DNA of 64,000 nt from Jeotgalibacillus campisalis (GCF_000829515.1 NZ_JXRR01000014.1:62001-126000); one strand, 5' to 3'. Positions 38,384 through 46,960 are shown, numbered from the stretch's first letter. Program-made: numbers and translations. The notes: generated by a model from the sequence alone, not told the origin.

Positions 38384-38452
38384 ATTTTAAATCATGAATC
38401 CTTCATTTTCTCATACAATGAAAAGAGACTAAGTTTGAGAAAGGGGATTATT

Positions 38453-38971
38453 ATGAGTAATAAAGAAGAAAGAAAAGCACACAACCCCTTACTATACATT
38501 GATCAACCATCGTTCAAAAGCTCCAAACCGGTGATGCAGCAGGTGTATCAAACCACCAGAACCAGGGATAAAGATGACAAAAAAGAGGACAATAAAGAAT
38601 TGACAGCAAAAAAGAAAATAAAAGCAAAACCGCTGGGATATGTATATGATGATGAAAAAAGTGAAAAAGCGCCAGTTAGCAAGCATACAGAATTAGAAAA
38701 AGCAGACGAAGTGCTATCCAGACCCACAGTAGCTGAACGTTTTAAACCATTAAAACCGTTTAAGGAAATGAACGTATCGGAAAGATTAGATTACCTGAAG
38801 CCGTTTATTGGGAAAAGAGCACCGTTCATTTGTTTATTTGAATTCGAAGACAAGACACGTGTCAAAGGCGTTTTAAATGAATGCGCAGAAGAAAAAGTCA
38901 CGATTGCAGCGAAGGATGGCGAACTCATTACACGAAAAAAAGATGAACTGAAAAATATCTACATTAACTAG
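38453..38971 (+). CDS. cotO: Spore coat protein CotO
   Basis: Morphogenetic coat protein that, with CotH in B. subtilis, guides outer coat assembly in the mother cell. 172 residues from ATG 38453 (AAGGGGA five bases upstream). The first ~100 residues are low-complexity, very rich in Lys, Asp and Glu, and probably disordered. The C-terminal 75 residues (FICLFEFEDKTRVKGVL, IAAKDGELITRKKDELKNIYI) form the conserved CotO domain. Follows fabI exactly as in B. subtilis. Expression by a mother-cell sigma factor is expected but I see no certain -35/-10. Confidence 0.88.
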   Translation: MSNKEERKAHNPLLYIDQPSFKSSKPVMQQVYQTTRTRDKDDKKEDNKELTAKKKIKAKPLGYVYDDEKSEKAPVSKHTELEKADEVLSRPTVAERFKPLKPFKEMNVSERLDYLKPFIGKRAPFICLFEFEDKTRVKGVLNECAEEKVTIAAKDGELITRKKDELKNIYIN

Positions 38972-39060
38972 GCTATAGAAAATTTTCCTTTTTAAGTAAA
39001 TTCATCCTTTCGAGTTAGGAAAAGTCTGCCGGTTTTTTTCTTTTCTACCGTTAAATACTA

Positions 39061-39097
39061 TAAAAAAAGCCGCTCTGCTTTTTACGCAGAGCGGCTG
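39061..39097 (-). terminator. Terminator between cotO and cotZ
   Basis: AGCCGCTCTGC pairs with GCAGAGCGGCT (39068-39096). The T-run (TTTTTTTA) is on the minus-strand side, so it mainly stops transcription from cotZ, about 150 bases downstream of that gene; on the plus strand the tail is weak. Between it and cotZ (39101-39249) I see nothing. Confidence 0.8.
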
Positions 39098-39249
39098 TGT
39101 TATTTCTTTGGGAGAAAGATCTAAGGACGCAAAAGATTTGAGCAGAATTACCATGACTCTTCATGTAGAAGAATGGTTGTAAAACTGCGTGGAAGCTTTG
39201 TTCATTCCCTATAGTCATAAGCTAGTTGATCAGGGGGGTCACTTCATCC

Positions 39250-39759
39250 TTAGTCGCAAAGTCCAAGAAATACATCTTTAATACATTGAACAGCACAGAA
39301 GCAGTTAAGATCTACTGTAATACAGCTATCCGTTGATTCAAAGTTGTAAACTTTGCAAAGCTTCTTAAGATTAATTTTAGATCCGCAATCTGAAAGCAAA
39401 TCAACTTCATGACCGTCTTTGTCTTTCGGCTCAAGGACACGAAGTGTTGCACAGCAATTGTCAAAAATGCTTTCAATACGGAAGTAAATTGAGATACAAT
39501 CATGATCGTATCTGTCTTCATCACGGTAAAAAGCGTGGAACGGAGTACCATCTTTCGTTTTAAGAACGAAAACCCGTGTATCTGCAGGTCTTCTGCGTGA
39601 TGGACTTGTTAAATCGCCAAGCGGCTCAAGGAAGCAGCTTGTTAGACAAGGTTGACATTCTTCTACAACATTGTCCTGGATATCTTTTATTGCGCGTACC
39701 ACCTCGCATACGCAGCCTTCAAACCCACTCACATTATCTTTCTTTCCACAACAGCTCAT
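39250..39759 (-). CDS. cotZ: Cys-rich spore outer layer protein (CotZ/CotY/ExsY family)
   Basis: Self-assembling Cys-rich protein of the spore crust or exosporium basal layer. 169 residues from ATG 39759 (AAAGGAGGAG upstream); an in-frame extension to 39825 lacks a start site. About 17 Cys are distributed along the chain, beginning with Met-Ser-Cys-Cys-Gly, with VEECQPCLTSC, DNCCATLRV and LNCFCAVQC. The central RVFVLKTKDGTPFHAFYR and SIYFRIESI segments match the family. In B. subtilis cotZ, cotY, cotX, cotW and cotV are clustered; only one member is seen here. It is divergent from the spoVA lipoprotein gene. Confidence 0.88.
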   Translation of the reverse strand: MSCCGKKDNVSGFEGCVCEVVRAIKDIQDNVVEECQPCLTSCFLEPLGDLTSPSRRRPADTRVFVLKTKDGTPFHAFYRDEDRYDHDCISIYFRIESIFDNCCATLRVLEPKDKDGHEVDLLSDCGSKINLKKLCKVYNFESTDSCITVDLNCFCAVQCIKDVFLGLCD

Positions 39760-39918
39760 TATTTCTCCTCCTTTACATTGGATTCTATATAAGGTATTCA
39801 AACCTGAACTGTATGGTTTAGTCATTCGCCTGTTTTAGAAAAAAAGGCATGAAAAATAAAAACTGATACAAACTAATAGCTGAAGATGTACATCTGAAAC
39901 TAAATGAGGGATCGCATA

Positions 39919-40344
39919 ATGAAAAAATGGATCTACACATTTCCGCTAATGATGCTTTTGGGCGGCTGTGCAATGTTCGAAAAAGTAGGACCAAGTGAAT
40001 TAATAATTCATGACACCCACGAAGAAAAAGTGCACATTATCAATGAAAAGCTTCAAAAGTCAGAAGAACTGTACGACACCATTATCATTGCAGGAGAAGA
40101 TAAAATTCTGGTCAGTTATAAAGTTCATCATATGAACCGGTTTCATATGAAAAAGATTGAGAAAAAAATTAAAAAGTGGACAGAAGAAGAATTTCCAGAT
40201 CAGGAAGTAGACGTTTCAAGTGATTATAAAATATTTCTGGAATCGTATAATCTTTTTCAATCATGGGAAGATGGTTCTCTTTCTATAGAAGAAGCTCAAA
40301 AAAAATTAGATAAAATTATTACGTTGAAAAATGATTTGACGTAA
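39919..40344 (+). CDS. YhcN/YlaJ-type sporulation lipoprotein
   Basis: 141 residues from ATG 39919. The first 18 residues are a lipoprotein signal with lipobox LGGC (Cys17 region), and the rest is helical and charged, with the pattern TIIIAGEDKILVSYKV then KIEKKIKKWTEEEFPD that resembles the YhcN/YlaJ family of spore inner-membrane lipoproteins. Fifteen bp before spoVAC, so it is the first gene of the spoVA unit. The combination of such a lipoprotein with spoVAC-spoVAD-spoVAEb is known from spoVA2-type operons. Family assignment is moderate; the role is inferred from context. Confidence 0.7.
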   Translation: MKKWIYTFPLMMLLGGCAMFEKVGPSELIIHDTHEEKVHIINEKLQKSEELYDTIIIAGEDKILVSYKVHHMNRFHMKKIEKKIKKWTEEEFPDQEVDVSSDYKIFLESYNLFQSWEDGSLSIEEAQKKLDKIITLKNDLT

Positions 40345-40358
40345 AAGGCGGGGTATCT

Positions 40359-40826
40359 ATGGCAAAACAAACAGCTAGTGAAAAATCCTATCAAAGTCTC
40401 GTTAACGCACATGATCGCAAGCGGCCTGTACTCATAAATTGCATAAAGGCGTTTCTAGTTGGAGGGTGCATTTGTATAATTGGACAAGCGGTCACAGTCT
40501 TCTATATTACATTCTTCTCCTTTACTGAACAAACAGCCGGCAATCCTTCTGTTGCGACGATGATCTTTTTCGCAATGTTTTTAACAGGTTTCGGGGTTTA
40601 CGATCGTCTCGGCCAGTTTGCAGGTGCAGGAAGTGCAGTTCCGGTAACAGGATTTGGGAATGCGGTAATTAGTGCTGCAATTGAACATAAAACAGAGGGG
40701 TTTGTTTTAGGTGTCGGTGGCAATATGTTTAAGCTTGCCGGGTCTGTAATTATTTTCGGAGTATTTGCAGCCTTTGTACTTGCCACTATAAAAACGCTTC
40801 TGAGTTATTTTGGGGTGGTAAATTGA
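40359..40826 (+). CDS. spoVAC: Stage V sporulation protein AC
   Basis: Membrane protein of the dipicolinic acid (DPA) transport complex in the spore inner membrane; SpoVAC behaves as a mechanosensitive channel in published work. 155 residues with four hydrophobic segments and the family landmarks FLVGGCICIIGQ, GVYDRLGQFAGAGSAVPVTGFGNAV and LGVGGNMFKLAG. Its TGA overlaps the spoVAD ATG (TGATG), so the two are coupled. Confidence 0.93.
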   Translation: MAKQTASEKSYQSLVNAHDRKRPVLINCIKAFLVGGCICIIGQAVTVFYITFFSFTEQTAGNPSVATMIFFAMFLTGFGVYDRLGQFAGAGSAVPVTGFGNAVISAAIEHKTEGFVLGVGGNMFKLAGSVIIFGVFAAFVLATIKTLLSYFGVVN

Positions 40827-41854
40827 TGGATACTAAAACCTGGTTTTTTAAAAACAAACCCGCCATTATGTTTTCCGGGGTAGTGGGGGGGCCGTTTGAG
40901 AAGAAGAGCCCCTACTCCTCTGAGTTTGATCAATGTATGGATAGTTTATGGATGGAACAGGAAAGTTTTGAAAAAGCAAACCGCCTTTTAATTGAAGAAG
41001 CAATTGAAATTCTTATGAAAAAAGCGGCAATTGAGCCCCATGAAATCGATGCTCTCTTGATGGGAGATTTAATTAATCAGCTTACACCAACCAGTCTTGC
41101 CGCAAGAACTTTATCCGTACCGTACCTCGGATTATTTAGTGCCTGTGCTACGTCAATGGAGGGGCTGGCCCTTTCGGCTGTACTTGTAGATGGAGGATAC
41201 AGCGGCAAAATCATTACAGGTGCATCGAGCCATAATGCAGCTGTTGAAAAGCAATTTCGCTACCCGACAGAATATGGGGGTCAAAAACCGCCAACAGCTC
41301 AATGGACAGTTACAGGTGCAGGTGTTGCTCTGATAGAAAAATATACAGCCCAATCTTCACCCTATGCCTTCATTGAAAAAGCGACAATCGGAAAAGTGGC
41401 AGATGAAGGAATGAAAGACCCTTATAATATGGGTGCAGCGATGGCCCCGGCTGCAGCTGATGTGATTCACCGCCACCTGACCCAGACCAATCAAACGCCT
41501 GATGACTTTGATCTCATCGTGACTGGAGACTTGGCATGGATTGGCCATTCCATCACTGAGGACTTATTAAAAGAAAAAGGGTGGACGTTTAAGGAAGGAC
41601 AATTTTTAGATTGCGGAAAACTTTTTTATGTGGAAAACCCTGGTATACAGGCGGGTGCAAGCGGACCAGCCTGCTCAGCCATGCTTTTTTACAGTCATTT
41701 TTTAAATGAACTTCAAAAAGGCTCTATAAAAAAGATGCTTGCAGTAGCAACAGGAGCTCTTCTGTCACCACTGACGTTTCAACAGGGAGAGTCCATTCCG
41801 TGTATCGCTCATGCAGTGGAGTTAAGCAGTCCCAGTAATTATCAAGTTAACTAA
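40826..41854 (+). CDS. spoVAD: Stage V sporulation protein AD
   Basis: DPA-binding protein of the SpoVA complex with a thiolase-like fold. 342 residues from ATG 40826. Conserved landmarks: PAIMFSGVVGGPFEKKSPY at the N-terminus, LGLFSACATSMEGLAL (thiolase nucleophile-like Cys), and SGPACSAMLFYSHFL near the end. A TTG start three bases upstream is possible. Coupled to spoVAC and 16 bp before spoVAE. Despite the fold it is not expected to be a fatty acid enzyme. Confidence 0.93.
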   Translation: MDTKTWFFKNKPAIMFSGVVGGPFEKKSPYSSEFDQCMDSLWMEQESFEKANRLLIEEAIEILMKKAAIEPHEIDALLMGDLINQLTPTSLAARTLSVPYLGLFSACATSMEGLALSAVLVDGGYSGKIITGASSHNAAVEKQFRYPTEYGGQKPPTAQWTVTGAGVALIEKYTAQSSPYAFIEKATIGKVADEGMKDPYNMGAAMAPAAADVIHRHLTQTNQTPDDFDLIVTGDLAWIGHSITEDLLKEKGWTFKEGQFLDCGKLFYVENPGIQAGASGPACSAMLFYSHFLNELQKGSIKKMLAVATGALLSPLTFQQGESIPCIAHAVELSSPSNYQVN

Positions 41855-41870
41855 AGGAGAGAAAATTGTC

Positions 41871-42227
41871 ATGTGGCCGTTCTTTTTTTGGGCTTTTGTT
41901 GTTGGCGGTTCGATCTGCGTCATCGGACAGCTGCTTATGGATGTCGGAAAGCTTACACCAGCTCATACATTAAGTACGCTGGTTGTAAGCGGTGCTGTAA
42001 TGGATGCTTTTGGTTTATATGAGCCATTAATCGATTTTGCCGGGGCAGGCGCAACCATTCCGATCACATCGTTTGGAAATGCGCTGATGCATGGTGCGAT
42101 GCAGGAAGCAGAGAAGCATGGAATTGTTGGGGTCTTGACGGGGATGTTTCAAGTTACCTCAGCAGGTATTTCCGCTGCAATTATATTTGGATTTATCGGA
42201 GCATTGTTATTTAAACCGAAAGGATGA
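41871..42227 (+). CDS. spoVAE: Stage V sporulation protein AE (SpoVAEb type)
   Basis: Short integral membrane subunit of the DPA channel, 118 residues, four hydrophobic segments. It resembles SpoVAC in layout (VVGGSICVIGQ, DAFGLYEPLIDFAGAGATIPITSFGNAL), showing that the two are ancient paralogues. The length corresponds to the SpoVAEb form; no separate SpoVAEa, SpoVAA, SpoVAB or SpoVAF gene is here, so this is a reduced spoVA unit and a full hexacistronic operon may exist elsewhere. Confidence 0.9.
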   Translation: MWPFFFWAFVVGGSICVIGQLLMDVGKLTPAHTLSTLVVSGAVMDAFGLYEPLIDFAGAGATIPITSFGNALMHGAMQEAEKHGIVGVLTGMFQVTSAGISAAIIFGFIGALLFKPKG

Positions 42228-42296
42228 CCGTGTGCCCACTCCTCGAATGATTTTTTTTCATAGTATATGAAAGAAGGAAAGGGGGAGGTGAAGTTC

Positions 42297-42428
42297 ATGT
42301 TTGGTTACGGCGGTTATGGCGGTGGCTACGGAGGTTGTGGTTACGGTCAAGGTGGCGGCTACTCTACATTCGTTTTAATTGTAGTCCTCTTTATCCTGTT
42401 AATTATTGTTGGTGCAAGTTTCTGCTAA
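42297..42428 (+). CDS. YjcZ-family tiny sporulation peptide
   Basis: 43 codons from ATG 42297, behind a strong GGGGGAGGTGAA. The first 22 residues are Gly/Tyr-rich (Phe-Gly-Tyr-Gly-Gly-Tyr-Gly pattern), the rest is one hydrophobic segment of about 17 residues ([15 protein letters not shown]) ending in Gly-Ala-Ser-Phe-Cys. This is the YjcZ/SscA-like family of sporulation-linked short membrane peptides, which in B. subtilis also lies next to spoVIF. Followed by a terminator. Confidence 0.85.
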   Translation: MFGYGGYGGGYGGCGYGQGGGYSTFVLIVVLFILLIIVGASFC

Positions 42429-42467
42429 ATGATAAATTTAACTAATTATCATTAAAAATTAACTCAT

Positions 42468-42520
42468 AAAAGAGCTTGTTAGAAAATCAGTCATAACTGA
42501 TTTCTTTCGGCTCTTTTTTT
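42468..42520 (+). terminator. Terminator after the YjcZ-family gene
   Basis: AAAGAGC...AAATCAGT/ACTGATTT...GCTCTTT, a long stem with internal mismatches, then seven T. Confidence 0.8.
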
Positions 42521-42642
42521 GTGCTTGCGCCAACTTATAAAGCAAATACTCCAGTCAGCTGAGGATTCAAATCTTCTTAATGAAAGAACCATTTAGGATT
42601 CTTGTACATATAATGTTAAAGATGACAGAGGAGGGGAATACA

Positions 42643-42906
42643 TTGAACGATGCATTTTTTAAACGTATCGAACAAAAAACAGGTGTCAGTATGGATAACG
42701 TCTTTTCATTGGCCCAATCATTTCAAAGCGCAGATTTTAAAGATGAAAAAACGGTGCGTAATCTAATCAAACAGGTATCAGCAGTAGCCAACAAACCCAT
42801 TACAAAAGACCTTGAAGACAGGATTGTAGAGACCATTACGGCCAAAGGGAAATCAATTGATTTCAACACAATCTCAGATATGATGAATAAAAAAGACGGA
42901 AAATAA
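42643..42906 (+). CDS. spoVIF: Stage VI sporulation protein F
   Basis: 87 residues from TTG 42643 behind GAGGAGGGG; this start gives the exact length of B. subtilis SpoVIF (YjcC), while the frame to ATG 42580 has no ribosome site. SpoVIF stabilises GerE in the mother cell and is needed for late coat assembly. Helical; landmarks FKRIEQKTGV near the N-terminus and FKDEKTVRNLIKQVSAVANKP in the middle. Position after the YjcZ peptide matches B. subtilis. Confidence 0.88.
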   Translation: MNDAFFKRIEQKTGVSMDNVFSLAQSFQSADFKDEKTVRNLIKQVSAVANKPITKDLEDRIVETITAKGKSIDFNTISDMMNKKDGK

Positions 42907-43001
42907 GGGTTTAAACTAGTTGACTTCCACCAATGTGTTTAACATTTTTTTAATTTGGGTAAGGATAAGGAACTGATTAAACACAGAGGGGAAGGATATT
43001 A

Positions 43002-43292
43002 ATGGGATATATTGCACCTGTAAATAACTACCAGTACCAGCAATACGCTGAACGTGATGCAATAAAAGGGTACGATCCATTTTATTTAACCCCTGTACAA
43101 AAAATTAGTCCCTACCGGACATCGAGCGAAGAACTAGAAGGACAGCCGACAAAAGAAAAAGATCAATATAGCTTCCGGGCTGTAAACGAAGATAATGTAA
43201 ACAAATCAAATACATCAGACAGTTCCTTTGTTACTTTGCACTTAATTCCAAAATATACAGGCAAGGGTAGACTTTTTAATGAGTCTGTTTAA
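43002..43292 (+). CDS. Hypothetical 96-residue protein
   Basis: Starts MGYIAPVNNYQYQQYAER, with an aromatic/Gln-rich first 20 residues, then polar and charged low-complexity sequence (Ser, Asn, Asp, Lys). No signal peptide or membrane segment. GGGGAAGG lies eight bases before the ATG. It is between spoVIF and yjcF in a sporulation-rich stretch, and its composition would suit a spore surface or coat-associated protein, but I do not recognise the family. Confidence 0.6.
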   Translation: MGYIAPVNNYQYQQYAERDAIKGYDPFYLTPVQKISPYRTSSEELEGQPTKEKDQYSFRAVNEDNVNKSNTSDSSFVTLHLIPKYTGKGRLFNESV

Positions 43293-43340
43293 AATAAAAC
43301 AAACCTGACGCAATTTCGTCAGGTTTGTTTTATTTTTTTT
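43291..43340. terminator. Bidirectional terminator with 20-bp stem
   Basis: AAAATAAAACAAACCTGACG pairs with CGTCAGGTTTGTTTTATTTT around CAATTT. It overlaps the last codons of yjcF (minus strand) and follows the stop of the hypothetical gene (plus strand), so it serves both. Confidence 0.92.
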
Positions 43341-43753
43341 ACCATGGATTTATGAGGAATTCCTGCATCTAAAAATTCATCAGAAGTAATATGGTAACCA
43401 AGCTTTTCATAAAATGACAGTGCATGACTTTGAGCATTCAGCCTCAATGTTTGGATTCCTTTATTCTCAGCAAATGCTTCGATTCCCTGCATAATCGCTG
43501 CTCCTGCACCAGTTCCGCGATGAGAAGATAGAACGCATATTCTCTCAATTTTACCTGATTCTTCGACCAATCTAAATCTGCCAGCACCTACTGGACTATT
43601 TTGTTCATATAAGACAAAATGATCACTTTCAGGATCATAGTGATCAATTTCATCTTCAATTGGAACCTGTTGTTCATCTACGAAGACCTGTTTTCTAACA
43701 AATAACGCATCCTCTTTTTCTTTATCAGTAGAAACATGGACAATTTGAAGCAT
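43319..43753 (-). CDS. yjcF: GNAT acetyltransferase YjcF
   Basis: 144 residues from ATG 43753; the frame extends 17 codons upstream into yjcG but GGGAGTG points to 43753. GNAT domain: VRKQVFVDEQQVPIEDEID at the start, the acetyl-CoA loop SSHRGTGAGAAIM, and LNAQSHALSFYEKLGY with the usual C-terminal Tyr. Typical of the ElaA-like YjcF group of unknown substrate. Immediately downstream of yjcG (one base between), so yjcG-yjcF form an operon. Confidence 0.85.
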   Translation of the reverse strand: MLQIVHVSTDKEKEDALFVRKQVFVDEQQVPIEDEIDHYDPESDHFVLYEQNSPVGAGRFRLVEESGKIERICVLSSHRGTGAGAAIMQGIEAFAENKGIQTLRLNAQSHALSFYEKLGYHITSDEFLDAGIPHKSMVKKIKQT

Positions 43754-43754
43754 A

Positions 43755-44273
43755 TTATTTTTCACTCCCGAGACGAAACGTCTCATATACTGTCCAAGAG
43801 CCATTTTCTAATTGATATAGAAGATGGAAGCGGTCGACGGTTTCTTCGAAATTAATTCCCGCCATGCGCAGCGAGCCATATACATCCGAGTGTTCATCAT
43901 CAGACAGCTTTTGTGCAACTGTAATATGAGGCACAAAAGAAAGCTCCGGTGCACCCCCCAGATCCTCTGTATGAAGGGCTTCGTGTAGTGCAAGAAGCTC
44001 AGGTGTAGTGTCCACTTTCATATAAATTACATTATTTACGGGTTGAAAAGAACTAATCTTATACGCCCGCAAAGTAAAGGGTTTTGTTTTTTCTCCAACC
44101 TGTTTTAGTTTAGAGGATATAGCTGCGATTTCTTCATCGGTAGCCTCGAATGCATTTTTTACGGTTATATGGGGCGGAATTAATGAATAATGCGGGTCAT
44201 ACCTTTTGCGATAAGAATTCGCCAAATCTTGCAGTTTTTTTGATGGAAAAATCGCGATACCAAATTTTGTCAT
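43755..44273 (-). CDS. yjcG: 2'-5' RNA ligase/phosphodiesterase-superfamily protein YjcG
   Basis: 172 residues from ATG 44273 with AGGAGG eight bases upstream (GTG 44276 also possible). Two HxT motifs of the 2H phosphoesterase superfamily: PPHITVKN near residue 37 and VPHITVAQ near 118, plus the strongly conserved end [20 protein letters not shown]. The enzyme class acts on 2'-5' or cyclic phosphodiester bonds; the natural substrate of YjcG is not known. Confidence 0.88.
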   Translation of the reverse strand: MTKFGIAIFPSKKLQDLANSYRKRYDPHYSLIPPHITVKNAFEATDEEIAAISSKLKQVGEKTKPFTLRAYKISSFQPVNNVIYMKVDTTPELLALHEALHTEDLGGAPELSFVPHITVAQKLSDDEHSDVYGSLRMAGINFEETVDRFHLLYQLENGSWTVYETFRLGSEK

Positions 44274-44354
44274 CACTCATGCCTCCTCTGATCTCTTCTG
44301 ATGAATATTGTTTACACCTTGATTATATCAAAACTTTTAAAAGAAGCCTAAATA

Positions 44355-45089
44355 TTAATAAGACGTCTTTTTAAACATCATCTTCATAACTCTGCTTAAG
44401 TCGGGCTGCCAGAATTTCCAAGTATGACCGCCATTAAATTCATCATAGAAAACCGAGAAGCCTTGTTGTACCATTACGTTATGAAGCTCTCTGTTCGGAG
44501 TTAAAAAATCTTCTTCTGACCCCCGAGTTGTTTTCACAGTTGTTTCCTCCGTGCCTATAATATGATATACATTAATTAAATGTACATCCTTAAATGAATG
44601 AGCTGCCTGAATCACCTGATCATTCACTAAAGGCGACTGCATAATGACGCGGCCAAAAGTATGGGGATATTGCAATGCAGCTTTAAATGACACAGTACCT
44701 GCAAGTGAATCGCCAATTAACGCTCTCCCCATTCCCATTTGATAGGTTGGAAATTCTCTGTCTATGTAAGGCACAAGCTCTCGGGCTAAGAAACGAATGT
44801 AAGCCTCATGCTGCTCACCGTTTGGATGGTATTTTCGTGAACGGTCTTCTACATCTTTATAAGGAACGCCTACAATAATTAGATTTTCTATTTCTTCCTG
44901 CTCCAGGAGCTGATCAGCGAGTCTGGGCAGTCTTCCAAGCTGAAAATAATCCTTGCCATCCTGGGCGATTAATACCGTATACTTATAGAGCGGAGAATAG
45001 TTTGATGGGAAATAAATAAGCAGTGTCATCTCTTCTTTTAGAGCTTCACTGTATAAAGTGTGTTCCTTTATGGATCCTGTACCTGCCAT
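44355..45089 (-). CDS. yjcH: Alpha/beta-hydrolase esterase YjcH (Fes/BesA-like fold)
   Basis: 244 residues. Esterase D-like fold: nucleophile elbow Gly-Asp-Ser-Leu-Ala-Gly (Ser in IGDSLAGTV, about residue 129), an acidic residue in NVYHIIGTEE, and His in GGHTWKFWQPDL near the C-terminus complete a Ser-Asp/Glu-His triad. No signal peptide, so cytoplasmic. The family includes siderophore (trilactone) esterases, but no siderophore genes lie nearby. Placed as in B. subtilis after yjcG. ATG 45089 with GGAGGA upstream. Confidence 0.82.
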   Translation of the reverse strand: MAGTGSIKEHTLYSEALKEEMTLLIYFPSNYSPLYKYTVLIAQDGKDYFQLGRLPRLADQLLEQEEIENLIIVGVPYKDVEDRSRKYHPNGEQHEAYIRFLARELVPYIDREFPTYQMGMGRALIGDSLAGTVSFKAALQYPHTFGRVIMQSPLVNDQVIQAAHSFKDVHLINVYHIIGTEETTVKTTRGSEEDFLTPNRELHNVMVQQGFSVFYDEFNGGHTWKFWQPDLSRVMKMMFKKTSY

Positions 45090-45196
45090 GTCTGTTCCTC
45101 CGTTTCACAATCAGTAAAGTTTAAAGCGTTTGCACATAAATTGTATCATATCATTCCCATTTATATATATGAAGCATTTTACTAGGAGGAAAACCA

Positions 45197-45742
45197 ATGT
45201 CATTAGAAAGAGTTCATTCTTATGTAGTTACAAAAGCAGCTAAGGATTGCTTGACGGAGCGTGGTGTTAAGATTTCTGATATAGCCGAAATTGTGATGCA
45301 GATGCAAGGTCCATATAACAGTAAACTGACGATTGAGGAGTGCGAGGACAGCGTGGAAAAAGTATTGTTGAAAAGGGAAATACAGCATGCGCTGCTCGTT
45401 GGAGTGGAACTAGATAAGCTCGCTGAACAGAAAAAGTTGTCAGAGCCTCTTCAATCCATCGTTGAAGCGGATGAAGGACTTTTTGGCGTAGATGAAACGA
45501 TTGCTCTTGGGGCATCTTTGGGGTATGGGAGTATTGCAGTTACTACATTTGGGCATTTAGATAAAAACAAAATCGGCATTATTGCAAAGCTTGATACGAA
45601 AGTCACAGGCGGCGTGCACACGTTTCTTGATGATATGATTGCTAGCATAGCAGCAAATGCATCTTCAAGACTTGCCCACCGCTTAAGAGACTTGGAAGAA
45701 AACCTTTCACCGGAAGTTCGAAGGGTAATTGAAGATGAATAG
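45197..45742 (+). CDS. Phosphatidylglycerophosphatase A-type protein (YutG family)
   Basis: 181 residues, TAGGAGG nine bases before the ATG. The C-terminal half carries the PgpA pattern: GVDETIALGASLGYGSIAVTTFGHLDKNKIGIIAKLD followed by VHTFLDDMIASIAANASSRLAHRL, with the Asp residues that bind Mg2+. The N-terminal 85 residues (RGVKISDIAEIVMQMQ, YNSKLTIEECEDSVEKVL) are of the YutG type. Likely dephosphorylates phosphatidylglycerol phosphate in membrane lipid synthesis. No membrane span is evident, as usual for this family. Monocistronic. Confidence 0.82.
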   Translation: MSLERVHSYVVTKAAKDCLTERGVKISDIAEIVMQMQGPYNSKLTIEECEDSVEKVLLKREIQHALLVGVELDKLAEQKKLSEPLQSIVEADEGLFGVDETIALGASLGYGSIAVTTFGHLDKNKIGIIAKLDTKVTGGVHTFLDDMIASIAANASSRLAHRLRDLEENLSPEVRRVIEDE

Positions 45743-45892
45743 TAATACATCATACACTATCCATACAATAATGGGCTGAGACATGAACAGCATTCCAGGA
45801 TTATTAAGATTGTTACATGACTTAATTATTTGCTCTAATGATTGATTTTATAGTGTTTTACTAAGTGTTTTTCAATCCCCCTTTTAATCAGT

Positions 45893-45923
45893 TTGACAAA
45901 AAAGTAACATTTCGTGATAAAAT
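45893..45923 (+). promoter_or_regulatory. Promoter of the TAXI transporter operon
   Basis: TTGACA at 45893-45898 and GATAAA at 45916-45921 with a 17-base spacer. AAGGGGGGCAC is a strong ribosome site before the TTG start. No operator recognised. Confidence 0.7.
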
Positions 45924-45963
45924 AGTATACGTATTAATGTAACTTTATAAGGGGGGCACTATA

Positions 45964-46947
45964 TTGAAAAAGAGTAAGTATTATTTATTTATGGTAATGT
46001 TGCTTGCAGTATCGATGATTTTAGCTGCATGTGGAGGAGAAGACAGTGAAGAAGGCGGAGGAGAGGGTGAAAGCGAACCGGACATCCTCGGTCTGGCTAC
46101 AGGCGGAACAGGCGGTACATATTACCCGCTTGGCGGCACTTTTGCAAACATGATTAAAGATGAAACTGGAATTGATACGGATGCAGTAACATCTAACGCG
46201 TCAGCTGAGAATATGGCAATGATCAACAATAACGAAGTAGAAATTGCTTTCGTACAAACTGATATTGCCTCTTATGCCGTAGAAGGTACACAGATGTTTG
46301 ACGCTCCTATTGAGAAAATCAGAGGGTTAGCAACTCTATATCCAGAAACGATTCAAATCGTAACGACTGCAGATTCAGGAATTGAATCTGTTGAAGATCT
46401 GGCAGGCAAGACTGTGTCAGTTGGTGAGTCAGGTTCTGGAACACGATTGAATGCAGAACAAATTCTTGAAATCCATGAGATGAGCTTTGAAGATATGGAT
46501 ATTCAAAACCTTTCTTTTGATGACTCAACTACCGGGATTCAAGATGGCTCTATTGATGCAGCATTTATTACAGGAGGAACACCGACTGGTGCAGTAGAAG
46601 GACTGGCTGCACAAGTAGATGTGGTGATTGTTCCAATCGAGCAGGAAAAAGCCCAGGAATTGATGGAAGCTTATTCTTTTTATTCTGAAGATGAAGTGCC
46701 TGAAGGTACGTATAGTCTGACTTCAGCTGTACCTACAGTCGCTGTTCAGGCAATGCTTGCTATCTCAGCAGATCTATCTGATGATCTGGTGTACGATATC
46801 ACGAAAGGTATTTTTGAAAACACGGACCAAATCACTCATCCAAAAGGTGAATTTATTACTGTGGATACCGCTCTTGACGGTATTGGCATAGAAGTTCATC
46901 CCGGCGCACAGCGCTACTTTGATGAACAGGGTGTAGAAGCAGAATAA
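45964..46947 (+). CDS. TAXI-family TRAP transporter solute-binding lipoprotein
   Basis: 327 residues from TTG 45964. Lipoprotein signal with lipobox LAAC (Cys about residue 22), a Gly/Glu linker, then the TAXI fold: GLATGGTGGTYYPLGGTFA, ITGGTPTGAVEGLA and a C-terminal YFDEQG. TAXI systems are ion-driven importers of organic anions such as glutamate or 2-oxoglutarate; specificity is not predictable here. First gene of a three-gene operon with the DUF1850 gene and the fused permease; a hairpin separates it from the second. Confidence 0.88.
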   Translation: MKKSKYYLFMVMLLAVSMILAACGGEDSEEGGGEGESEPDILGLATGGTGGTYYPLGGTFANMIKDETGIDTDAVTSNASAENMAMINNNEVEIAFVQTDIASYAVEGTQMFDAPIEKIRGLATLYPETIQIVTTADSGIESVEDLAGKTVSVGESGSGTRLNAEQILEIHEMSFEDMDIQNLSFDDSTTGIQDGSIDAAFITGGTPTGAVEGLAAQVDVVIVPIEQEKAQELMEAYSFYSEDEVPEGTYSLTSAVPTVAVQAMLAISADLSDDLVYDITKGIFENTDQITHPKGEFITVDTALDGIGIEVHPGAQRYFDEQGVEAE

Positions 46948-46960
46948 CAGCAGGATACAT

